This document shows positions 7,834-13,208 of a stretch of 13,208 nucleotides of DNA, piece by piece. The notes beneath the pieces were generated by a model. The model ran no database searches. It had not been told where the DNA came from and was given only the letters and a program-made list of their open reading frames with translations. The position numbers were made by a program, and so were the translations under genes. Origin of the DNA: Spirochaetaceae bacterium (GTDB lineage: Bacteria; Spirochaetota; Spirochaetia; Treponematales; Breznakiellaceae); the NCBI GenBank assembly GCA_031265025.1, contig JAISDF010000242.1, positions 1 through 13,208 of the forward strand, in the 5' to 3' direction. Positions within the stretch are counted from its first letter, which is position 1. Each line of letters starts with the position of its first letter.

Positions 7834-7853
7834 TAAAAAGGCGGCCCGGCCGC
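7834..7853 (-). terminator. Hairpin with T-tract between binding-protein and ATPase genes (attenuator)
   Basis: On the minus strand GCGGC-CGG-GCCGC (7853-7841) is followed by CTTTTTA. This is a compact intrinsic-terminator shape inside the operon, directly before the ATPase ribosome binding site. Further arms lie upstream (GTTCCGG 7861-7867 with CCGGAAC 7885-7891, and CCCGG 7884-7888 with CCGGG 7896-7900). Partial termination or 3'-end protection here would give more binding protein than ATPase and permease, as is common in such operons. Confidence 0.55.
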
Positions 7854-7923
7854 ACTGGGCGTTCCGGACCGTCCCTGCGGAAACCCGGAACAGCGCCGGG
7901 TATTCCACATCGCATGGGAATTC

Positions 7924-8859
7924 TTACTGATACTGGGCCAGATTACTCTTGTCGATAAGTACGAAGGGAACCCAGTTGATAGGCGGCTGGGTCTGGTTCT
8001 GGAGGGCTTTGTGGGCGGCTTCGCCGGCGCCCCTGCCCTGACCTACGGCATCCTGCAGCACTGTGGCGGAAAGACTGCCGTTGGCAACAGCGGCCAGGGC
8101 GTCAGGAATGGCGTCAACGCCCATTACAATGATATCGGTGCGGCCCGCGGCCTTGAGAGCCTCAACGGCGCCGAGGGCCATCTCGTCATTGTTTCCCAGA
8201 ATACCCTTGAGGTTGTTTCCATAGGTGGTAAGCCAGTTTTCGGTAAGGCTCATGCCCTGGTCCCGCTGCCAGTTTCCTGTTTCCTTGGCAAGGACCCGCA
8301 TACCTGAGAATTTGGAGGCGATGGTTTCTTCATTGCCCTGGGTCCTGAGTATGGCGCCTTCGTTGTCAAGTTTGCCCATAAGTATACAGACGCCGCCCTG
8401 ACCGTTGAGGAGCTTGCCCATGGCTTCCATCTGGAGCTGGCCGGCCACGATTTCCTGGGAACCTACATAGTACACATTGGCCGGGGGATTGTCGCTGCCA
8501 AAGGGATTCCGGTTTACATAAATCAGGGGAATCTTCGCGTCCTGGGCGGCCTTGGTGATGGGGGCCATGGCGCTGGTATTGACCGGCACCACGACAAGGG
8601 CTTTGGCGCCCTTGGTGATCAGGGTATTCACATGGTCCTGCTGTTTGACCACGTCTTCCTGGGCATCCTGGAATTCAAGGGTATATTGGGGCTTATCCGC
8701 GAAATAACCCCGGAATTCGTCCAAAATATAGCCCTGAAAGGTATCGTTCATGTTGGTGATTACATACCCGATCAGAATTTTGCTGCTGTCGGTTTTACCC
8801 TGACAGGATACCGCCAGAACCAGAAGCAGTACGGCAAGTACCAAGAATACTTTCTTCAT
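7924..8859 (-). CDS. Sugar/cyclitol ABC transporter substrate-binding lipoprotein
   Basis: 311 residues. The N-terminus MKKVFLVLAVLLLVLAVSC is a lipoprotein signal: basic start, hydrophobic core and lipobox LAVSC with the acylated cysteine at residue 19. The mature part is a periplasmic-binding-protein fold of the RbsB/MglB class (Peripla_BP_4). It begins ILIGYVITNMNDTFQGYILDEF and includes LITKGAKALVVVPVNTSAMAPI, GILGNNDEMALGAVEAL and a VMGVDAIPDAL segment, which are ligand-pocket and hinge elements of this class. An anchored lipoprotein fits a spirochaete or Gram-positive bacterium, although the class also occurs elsewhere. Its placement with inositol genes suggests a cyclitol ligand. It is the first gene of the minus operon, with AAGGAGG 7 nt before ATG 8857-8859. 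The binding protein is therefore nearest the promoter. Confidence 0.93.
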   Translation of the reverse strand: MKKVFLVLAVLLLVLAVSCQGKTDSSKILIGYVITNMNDTFQGYILDEFRGYFADKPQYTLEFQDAQEDVVKQQDHVNTLITKGAKALVVVPVNTSAMAPITKAAQDAKIPLIYVNRNPFGSDNPPANVYYVGSQEIVAGQLQMEAMGKLLNGQGGVCILMGKLDNEGAILRTQGNEETIASKFSGMRVLAKETGNWQRDQGMSLTENWLTTYGNNLKGILGNNDEMALGAVEALKAAGRTDIIVMGVDAIPDALAAVANGSLSATVLQDAVGQGRGAGEAAHKALQNQTQPPINWVPFVLIDKSNLAQYQ

Positions 8860-8880
8860 TAGTTATCCTCCTTAAAAAAT

Positions 8881-8905
8881 ACGTTTGCATAAAATATGCA
8901 AACGT
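8881..8905. promoter_or_regulatory. Perfect inverted repeat at the binding-protein promoter
   Basis: ACGTTTGCAT (8881-8890) and ATGCAAACGT (8896-8905) are perfect 10-bp arms around AAAAT. The right arm is half of the LacI-type operator at 8897-8910. The left arm supplies a further half-site that the iolG promoter lacks. Extra repressor contacts or a second operator could make the transporter operon more tightly repressed. Confidence 0.6.
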
Positions 8906-8910
8906 TACCA
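8897..8910 (-). promoter_or_regulatory. LacI-family operator at the start of the minus operon
   Basis: Read on the minus strand the site is TGGTAACGTTTGCA, centred on CG as usual for LacI/GalR proteins. It begins exactly 5 nt after the -10 box and so covers the expected transcription start. It matches the iolG operator (9262-9275) at 12 of 14 positions, in the same orientation and with the same spacing. Confidence 0.75.
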
Positions 8911-8915
8911 ACTAA

Positions 8916-8945
8916 AGTATAAAAGCAGATTCTTCCCGCTGTCAA
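8916..8945 (-). promoter_or_regulatory. Sigma70-type promoter of the transporter operon
   Basis: On the minus strand a perfect -35 TTGACA (8945-8940) is followed, after 18 nt, by -10 TATACT (8921-8916). Transcription should start near 8910, about 50 nt before the binding-protein ATG, with the LacI-type operator on the start point. Confidence 0.75.
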
Positions 8946-9007
8946 GTTTTTCACCCTGAAAAATGAAAAATTATTTTTTGGCCGAAAAACAAACCCTGGT
9001 CCGGCAA

Positions 9008-9060
9008 GCCTGTACGCGGAAACAGGCCGTCTACGGGTTTTTCCGTAGTTTTTGTTGTTC
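9008..9060 (+). terminator. Tandem hairpins with T-tract, terminator-like
   Basis: Hairpin 1 is GCCTGT (9008-9013) with ACAGGC (9022-9027). Hairpin 2 is CTACGG (9031-9036) with CCGTAG (9043-9048), followed directly by TTTTTGTTGTTC on the plus strand. The second has the form of an intrinsic terminator. No plus-strand gene lies upstream, so it might end a short RNA from the divergent region or a stray transcript entering the iolG promoter. Confidence 0.5.
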
Positions 9061-9115
9061 TAATTATTTATATCATAATGAATTACATAATATTGAAACA
9101 ATCCGCCGCAAAACA

Positions 9116-9135
9116 GGGCGGGGCTTGCTCCGCCC
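9116..9135. other. GC-rich hairpin in the divergent region
   Basis: GGGCGG (9116-9121) pairs with CCGCCC (9130-9135) across an 8-nt loop. No clear T-tract follows on either strand; the minus strand continues TGTTTT. Its role is unknown. It lies upstream of the iolG promoter, so it is outside the predicted iolG transcript. Confidence 0.4.
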
Positions 9136-9227
9136 GGACCTGATGCCGGTACGTTCCTTCATGGCGTCGTCGTCATGTTTTGCCGCCCGCTTTCAGCCGG
9201 GACATAGCATATATAGTGAGAAAGTTC

Positions 9228-9256
9228 TTTACAAAAAAGCAAACATGATTTATTCT
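9228..9256 (+). promoter_or_regulatory. Sigma70-type promoter of the iolG-iolB-iolD operon
   Basis: A -35 TTTACA (9228-9233) is followed by a 17-nt spacer and a -10 TATTCT (9251-9256). Transcription should start near 9263, inside the operator and about 24 nt before the iolG ATG. The -10 box is imperfect (4 of 6 positions). Confidence 0.6.
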
Positions 9257-9261
9257 ATATA

Positions 9262-9275
9262 TGACAACGTTTGCA
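9262..9275 (+). promoter_or_regulatory. LacI-family operator overlapping the iolG leader
   Basis: TGACAACGTTTGCA starts 5 nt after the -10 box and runs into the AAGGAG ribosome binding site (9275-9280). It shares AACGTTTGCA with the operator of the divergent operon, in the same orientation relative to its own promoter. Both operons are probably silenced by one repressor. Confidence 0.75.
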
Positions 9276-9286
9276 AGGAGTGATAT

Positions 9287-10306
9287 ATGGCAGATAAACT
9301 GGGAATAGGCGTCATAGGCGCCGGACGCATCGGAAAGATTCATGTGGAAAACATAGCCCGTTTCATACCCCGGGCCAAACTGGAAGGCATTGCGGACATC
9401 AAGCTTTCAGGCGAGCAGGAAGCATGGGCCAAAGGCCTGGGCGCCCGTATTGTCTCAAAGGACCCACAGGCCCTTTTGAAAGACCCCGCGATTGACGCCG
9501 TTGTGGTGTGCAGTTCAACGGACACTCACGCGGACCTTACCATAGCGGCGGCCAGGGCCGGAAAGCATATATTCTGCGAAAAGCCCATAGACCTTTCGGT
9601 CCCCAAGGTCAAGTCCGCCCTGGACGCGGTCAAACAGGCGGGGAAAAAGCTCCAGATAGGGTTTAACCGCCGCTTTGATCATAACTTCAAAAGAATCAGG
9701 GAACTCACCCTTTCGGGTGAAACCGGCCAGGTTCAAATCGTCAAAATCAGTTCCCGCGACCCGTCCCCGCCCCCTCCCGCCTATGTGGCTGTTTCGGGGG
9801 GCATTTTTATGGACATGATGATTCACGATTTTGACATGGCCCGTTTCCAGGCCGGAAGCGAAATCACCGAGGTCTACGCAGCCGGGGCCGTCCTGATAGA
9901 TCCGGAGATAGGCAAGGCCGGCGATGTGGACACGGCCCTGGTCACCCTCAAGTTCGCCAACGGGGCCATCGGGATCATTGACAATTCCCGGAAAGCCGCC
10001 TACGGCTATGACCAGCGGGTTGAGGTATTCGGTTCCAAGGGCGCGGCCATGGCGGAGAACGATCTCCCCAACACGGTGCGGCTCTTTAACGAGTCGGGGG
10101 TAAGCGGCGAAAAGCCCCTGTATTTCTTCCTGGAACGCTACAAAGGCGCCTTTGTGGATGAGATGGCGGCCTTTATTGACGCAATCCTGAACAACAAGGC
10201 CGTCGCGGTTTCGGGCGAGGACGGCCTTGCCGATATGTACGCCGCGCTGGCTGCAACCAAATCGCTCAAGGAAGGAAGGCCGGTAAAAATTTCAGAAGTC
10301 CAGTAA
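9287..10306 (+). CDS. iolG: Inositol 2-dehydrogenase (IolG/IdhA)
   Basis: 339 residues. It oxidises myo-inositol to 2-keto-myo-inositol with NAD, the first catabolic step. The Rossmann motif is GVIGAGRIGKIHVENI (8-23), with IADI after strand two. Catalytic K99 lies in FCEKPIDLS, and D176 and H180 lie in FMDMMIHDFDMARF. Segments such as STDTHADLTI, IGFNRRFDHNF, SSRDPSPPP and YGYDQRVEVFGSKG closely resemble rhizobial IdhA as I recall it, more so than does the paralogue at 4287. ATG 9287-9289 has AAGGAG 6 nt upstream, and that site abuts the operator. It is the first gene of the plus operon. The two dehydrogenases may differ in cyclitol isomer preference. Confidence 0.9.
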   Translation: MADKLGIGVIGAGRIGKIHVENIARFIPRAKLEGIADIKLSGEQEAWAKGLGARIVSKDPQALLKDPAIDAVVVCSSTDTHADLTIAAARAGKHIFCEKPIDLSVPKVKSALDAVKQAGKKLQIGFNRRFDHNFKRIRELTLSGETGQVQIVKISSRDPSPPPPAYVAVSGGIFMDMMIHDFDMARFQAGSEITEVYAAGAVLIDPEIGKAGDVDTALVTLKFANGAIGIIDNSRKAAYGYDQRVEVFGSKGAAMAENDLPNTVRLFNESGVSGEKPLYFFLERYKGAFVDEMAAFIDAILNNKAVAVSGEDGLADMYAALAATKSLKEGRPVKISEVQ

Positions 10307-10314
10307 CGGTTCAC

Positions 10315-10352
10315 GTTACTGTCCGATAGTAACCCGGCGGACTTGAGCCGCC
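10315..10352 (+). other. Two hairpins in the iolG-iolB spacer
   Basis: GTTACT (10315-10320) pairs with AGTAAC (10328-10333). GGCGG (10336-10340) pairs with CCGCC (10348-10352), ending just before the iolB ribosome binding site. There is no T-tract, so termination is unlikely. mRNA stabilisation or control of iolB translation is possible. Confidence 0.4.
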
Positions 10353-10367
10353 AAGGGAGGAGTGTAG

Positions 10368-11177
10368 ATGCAGTTTCATCATAAACCGCCTTTTAACCGG
10401 GGCTATACCGTTCTGACGCCCCGCTCGGGCGCCACCGCGGATATGCTTATGGAGTTCGGGGTGATAACGCTTAAGGCAGGCGATGTCTATGAGAGCCGGG
10501 CAGGAAACGACGAGAGGGTATGGCTGCTCTCCCATGGTTCGGTCCTTGTTTCGTGGGACGGACAACAGCGGGAGATTTCCCGGCCAAACCTTTTTGATTA
10601 TTCCCCCTGGTGCCTGTCGGTTCCGGCAAAGACAGAGGTAAAAATCACGGCGGGAAAAGAAGGAGCCGAATTGTACTATACCGCCACGGATAATCCCAGG
10701 AATTTCACCTCACGGCTCTATACGCCGGAGGAATGCCGCAGTGAATTCAGGGGAGAAGGGACCATGAGGGAAACTTCGACCAGGGTGGTGCGCACCGTCT
10801 TTGACGATACCAACAGGAGCGAGTCCAATCTCGTCATAGGCGAAGTTATCGGAATGCCGGGCAAATGGTCAAGCTATCCCAATCATCATCATCCCCAGCC
10901 CGAAATTTACCATTACCGCTTTCTTCCCGAAAACGGCTTCGGCCTTACCGCCATAGGGGACACCCCCTATATCCTTAAAGACCGGGACACTGTCTGTATA
11001 CGGGAAGGCCAGGTTCATCCCCAGGTAACCGCTCCGGGTTATGCCATGTGGTATCTCTGGGTTATACGCCATATAGACGGCGCTCATTACGGCAGCGCGA
11101 CCAATACGCCCATCTTTGTCGATGAGCACAAATGGGTCATGGGCCCGGAAGATAAAATCTGGCAGCCCAAAAGATAA
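10368..11177 (+). CDS. iolB: 5-deoxy-glucuronate isomerase (IolB)
   Basis: 269 residues, the usual IolB size, of the KduI/IolB double-cupin family. It converts 5-deoxy-D-glucuronate to 5-dehydro-2-deoxy-D-gluconate. The hallmark is SSYPNHHHPQPEIYHYRF (168-185). Probable metal ligands are among H173-H175, with E179, and H217 in EGQVHPQV. TRVVRTVFDDTNRSESNLVIGEV just before is also typical of IolB. The N-terminal cupin half includes RVWLLSHGSVLVSW. ATG 10368-10370 is preceded by GGGAGGAG at a short distance. It follows iolG by 61 nt containing two hairpins and precedes iolD by 32 nt. It acts directly after IolD in the pathway. All the cytoplasmic metal-site residues appear intact. Confidence 0.95.
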   Translation: MQFHHKPPFNRGYTVLTPRSGATADMLMEFGVITLKAGDVYESRAGNDERVWLLSHGSVLVSWDGQQREISRPNLFDYSPWCLSVPAKTEVKITAGKEGAELYYTATDNPRNFTSRLYTPEECRSEFRGEGTMRETSTRVVRTVFDDTNRSESNLVIGEVIGMPGKWSSYPNHHHPQPEIYHYRFLPENGFGLTAIGDTPYILKDRDTVCIREGQVHPQVTAPGYAMWYLWVIRHIDGAHYGSATNTPIFVDEHKWVMGPEDKIWQPKR

Positions 11178-11198
11178 TTGACTTGTTCAATTTTTAAC

Positions 11199-11204
11199 GA
11201 GGAG
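11199..11204 (+). promoter_or_regulatory. Ribosome binding site deciding the iolD start
   Basis: GAGGAG lies 5 nt before ATG 11210-11212. An in-frame GTG at 11204-11206 shares its first base with this site, so it is not a sensible start. The context is identical to that of the transketolase N subunit. Confidence 0.7.
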
Positions 11205-11209
11205 TGAAT

Positions 11210-13090
11210 ATGGGGAAAACTGTCCGCCTTACCGTAGGTCAGGCCGTTCTGCGGTTCCTGGATAATCAGTACATCGAAGTGGATGGAGAAGAAATTAAAT
11301 TCGTCCACGGCGTTTTCGGCATCTTCGGCCACGGAGTCGTAGTGGGTCTCGGCGAAGCTCTTGCCGCCGGCAATACGGGTCTCCGTTTTTACCAGGCCAA
11401 GAATGAACAGGGAGCGGGCCACGCCGCCATGGGCTTTGCCAAACAAAACAGCCGCCGTAAAATAATGGCGGTCATCAGTTCCATAGGCCCCGGGGCCCTT
11501 AACATGGTAACCGCCGCGGCCACCGCCACGGCAAACCATATACCCGTGCTCTTCCTCCCCAGCGACGCCTTTGCCTGCCGCCAGCCCGACCCGGTGCTCC
11601 AGCAGATTGAGATTCCCACGGACTATACCAACACCGCGAATGATTCCTTCCGGGCGGTCAGCCGTTACTGGGACCGGGTACAACGGCCGGAACAGCTCAT
11701 GACCGCCCTGATCAACGCTTTCAGGGTGCTCACCGATCCGGCGGATACAGGGGCGGTTACTGTGGCGCTCCCCCAGGATGTACAGGGCGAGGCCTATGAC
11801 TACCCTGTGGAATTCCTGGCAAAGCGGGTGCATCATATTGAACGCCGCATACCCACAGCGGGCCAGATTGAACGGGCGGCGGCCATGATCAAAGCCAGCA
11901 AAAAGCCCCTTGTCATCTGCGGCGGCGGCGTGCGCTATTCAGGCGCCGCGTCCGCGCTGGAAAAATTTGCCGGGGACTTTCATATTCCCTTTGCCGAAAC
12001 CCAGGGCGGCAAGGGTACGGTCCTTTGGGACCATCCCTACAACCTGTCGGGCATAGGAACCACAGGAGGCAGCGCCGCGAACAAACTTGCCAAGGAGGCG
12101 GACCTCATCATTGCCGCCGGAACCAGGCTCGGCGACTTTACCACCTGTTCCAAGTGGCTCTTCCAGAACCCCGAATGCCGCATACTGGGCATCAATGTAG
12201 CTTCCTTTGACGCTTATAAGATGAACGCCGAACCCATCATCGCCGACGCCAGGCTCACCCTGGAAGCCCTTTGCGAAACCCTTCACGGCTACAAGTCGGC
12301 CTGGGACAGCAAAATCAAGACAGTCAAGGATGAATGGAACAGGGAAGTGGACCGGCTCTACGCGAGCGAGGCTCCCTCCGGCCCGGACGGAAAACCCCTG
12401 CTTTCCCAGGCGCGGGTACTCGGCGAGCTTAACGACAAACTTCTTCCCAAAGACGCGGTTATTGTATCCGGCTCAGGCTCCATACCCAGCGACATGCAGC
12501 GGGTATGGCGCGCCAGGGTCAGGGGAACCTACCACATGGAATACGCGTTCTCCTGCATGGGCTACGAAGTCGCCGCCGCGCTGGGCGCGAAAATAGCCTG
12601 TCCCGATAAGGAAATAGTAACCGTCCTGGGCGACGGCGCCTACACCATGCTTCATACCGAACTCCTTACCGCCGTACAGGAAAACAAAAAAATCATTGTT
12701 GTGGTTCTGGACAATTCCGGCTTCCACTGTATTGATAATCTCCAGCACAGCCAGGGCATAGTTCATTTCGGCAACGAGTGGAAAACCAGGGATGCCGCGT
12801 CAGGACTTCTGGAAGGGAAAGCGGTTCAGGTTGACTACGCCAAAAACGCCGAGAGCTGGGGCGCCCTGGGACTGCGGGCCAGAACCCCCGAAGAGCTTGC
12901 CTCGGCGGTAAAAGAAGCCCTGGCGGCAAAAGGTCCGGCGTTGATTGACGTCAAGGTAAGCCCCAAGACCATGACCGAAGGCTATGACTCCTGGTGGCGG
13001 GTCGGTACAGCCCAGGTTTCCGCAAATCCTGATGTTGAAAAAGCCGCCAAAGAAATGGCGGAGGAAGTAGCCAGGACAAGAAAATTTTAA
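11210..13090 (+). CDS. iolD: 3D-(3,5/4)-trihydroxycyclohexane-1,2-dione acylhydrolase (IolD)
   Basis: 626 residues, close to the roughly 637 of Bacillus IolD. It is a thiamine-diphosphate enzyme of the acetolactate-synthase superfamily that opens the six-membered ring of the dione to 5-deoxy-D-glucuronate. Domain order is normal: a pyrimidine domain with the cofactor-activating glutamate E66 in YQAKNEQGAGHAAMGFA, a central domain (PLVICGGGVRYSGA to near residue 370), and a PP domain with GDG at 474-476 and the metal-ligand N502 in VVLDNSGFHCI. SSIGPGALNMVTAAATATANHIPVLFLPSD is strongly IolD-like. The ATG follows GAGGAG at 5 nt. It ends at TAA 13088-13090. IolD makes this locus specific to inositol catabolism, because the enzyme has no other well-known pathway. 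Confidence 0.96.
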   Translation: MGKTVRLTVGQAVLRFLDNQYIEVDGEEIKFVHGVFGIFGHGVVVGLGEALAAGNTGLRFYQAKNEQGAGHAAMGFAKQNSRRKIMAVISSIGPGALNMVTAAATATANHIPVLFLPSDAFACRQPDPVLQQIEIPTDYTNTANDSFRAVSRYWDRVQRPEQLMTALINAFRVLTDPADTGAVTVALPQDVQGEAYDYPVEFLAKRVHHIERRIPTAGQIERAAAMIKASKKPLVICGGGVRYSGAASALEKFAGDFHIPFAETQGGKGTVLWDHPYNLSGIGTTGGSAANKLAKEADLIIAAGTRLGDFTTCSKWLFQNPECRILGINVASFDAYKMNAEPIIADARLTLEALCETLHGYKSAWDSKIKTVKDEWNREVDRLYASEAPSGPDGKPLLSQARVLGELNDKLLPKDAVIVSGSGSIPSDMQRVWRARVRGTYHMEYAFSCMGYEVAAALGAKIACPDKEIVTVLGDGAYTMLHTELLTAVQENKKIIVVVLDNSGFHCIDNLQHSQGIVHFGNEWKTRDAASGLLEGKAVQVDYAKNAESWGALGLRARTPEELASAVKEALAAKGPALIDVKVSPKTMTEGYDSWWRVGTAQVSANPDVEKAAKEMAEEVARTRKF

Positions 13091-13098
13091 AAAGATAA

Positions 13099-13139
13099 GG
13101 GCGCGTCCGGGGACCCGGCCGGGGTTTCCAGACGCGCCC
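13099..13139 (+). other. Long GC-rich hairpin after iolD
   Basis: GGGCGCGTC (13099-13107) pairs perfectly with GACGCGCCC (13131-13139), and the interior can pair further (GGACCC with GGGTTTCC, and CCCGGCCGGG). It lies 8 nt after the iolD stop. No T-run follows (ATTACCATTA), so it is at best a weak or partial terminator. It may protect the iolGBD mRNA while letting some transcription through to the next gene. Confidence 0.5.
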
Positions 13140-13164
13140 ATTACCATTAAAATCTAAAGTGGTT

Positions 13165-13194
13165 CTTTCAAATTTGAAATTTTGAAAGCGCCTC
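13165..13194. repeat. AT-rich palindromic element, copy 2
   Basis: It contains the perfect 14-bp palindrome TTTCAAATTTGAAA (13166-13179), followed by a further TTTTGAAAG arm and GCGCCTC. On the minus strand it lines up with the element at 2274-2303: G-GGCG, then TTTCAAAAT, three variable bases, then an AAATTT-GAAA arm. Like copy 1 it lies in the spacer just upstream of a gene. Confidence 0.5.
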
Positions 13195-13197
13195 ATT

Positions 13198-13203
13198 AAG
13201 GAG
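13198..13203 (+). promoter_or_regulatory. Ribosome binding site of the next plus-strand gene
   Basis: AAGGAG followed by ATAAA ends exactly at the window edge. With the 5-nt spacing used by iolD, a start codon would fall at 13209. The next gene is therefore on the plus strand and probably continues the inositol operon. Confidence 0.6.
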
Positions 13204-13208
13204 ATAAA

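Larger units (their letters stand above)
8860..9286. other. Divergent regulatory region between the two operons
   Basis: This 427-nt stretch has no convincing gene. From left to right it holds the ribosome binding site, operator and promoter of the minus operon (8867-8945), tandem hairpins with a plus-strand T-tract (9008-9060), an AT-rich patch (9061-9105), a GC-rich hairpin (9116-9135), and then the plus-strand promoter, operator and ribosome binding site of iolG (9228-9280). The middle 200 nt is more structured than two simple promoters need. Confidence 0.8.

Noticed and set aside
457..8859. Reading the minus operon as an apiose or sulfoquinovose pathway because of the split transketolase
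   Set aside because: No apulose-type kinase or sulfosugar enzyme is present. The shared operator with iolGBD points to inositol. Kept only as an analogy.
8963..9283. Open frame of 106 codons on the plus strand in the divergent region
   Set aside because: It has no ribosome binding site, runs through two hairpins, the iolG promoter and the operator, and ends inside the spacer next to iolG. Its composition does not look like a protein.
1..13208. CRISPR arrays, tRNA or rRNA genes, insertion sequences
   Set aside because: No regular spaced repeats, no cloverleaf-like stretches and no transposase-like proteins were seen.

Overview
The window reads as part of a bacterial chromosome carrying a cyclitol (inositol) uptake and catabolism locus. 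The DNA is fairly GC-rich, with strong GGAG-type ribosome binding sites and tightly packed genes. The binding protein is a lipoprotein. Overall style and gene content suggest a free-living or gut-associated spirochaete such as a termite-gut Treponema. That assignment is a general impression, not a database result.

Layout. Positions 1-345 (+) hold the 3' end of a ROK-family gene. It converges on a minus-strand operon, with a GC-rich hairpin at 399-423 between them. The minus-strand operon runs from 8859 down to 457: sugar-binding lipoprotein, two-domain ABC ATPase, permease, Gfo/Idh/MocA dehydrogenase, LacI-type repressor, IolI-like TIM-barrel isomerase, then a transketolase split into N- and C-terminal subunits. 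Divergent from it, on the plus strand, are iolG (9287), iolB (10368) and iolD (11210). The window ends on a ribosome binding site for a further plus-strand gene.

How it fits together. The ABC transporter probably imports an inositol or related cyclitol. IolG-type dehydrogenases oxidise it to an inosose, the IolI-like isomerase interconverts inososes, IolD opens the ring of the trihydroxycyclohexanedione and IolB isomerises 5-deoxyglucuronate. The dehydratase (IolE), kinase (IolC), aldolase (IolJ) and IolA are not in the window and may lie downstream of 13208. The split transketolase is not part of the textbook inositol pathway.

Regulation. The 427-bp divergent region (8860-9286) holds a sigma70-type promoter for each operon. 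Each promoter is followed, exactly 5 nt after its -10 box, by a near-identical LacI-family operator (TGGTAACGTTTGCA and TGACAACGTTTGCA). The LacI-type repressor encoded in the minus operon is the natural candidate to bind both. The middle of this region also has tandem hairpins, one followed by a T-tract, that no gene explains.
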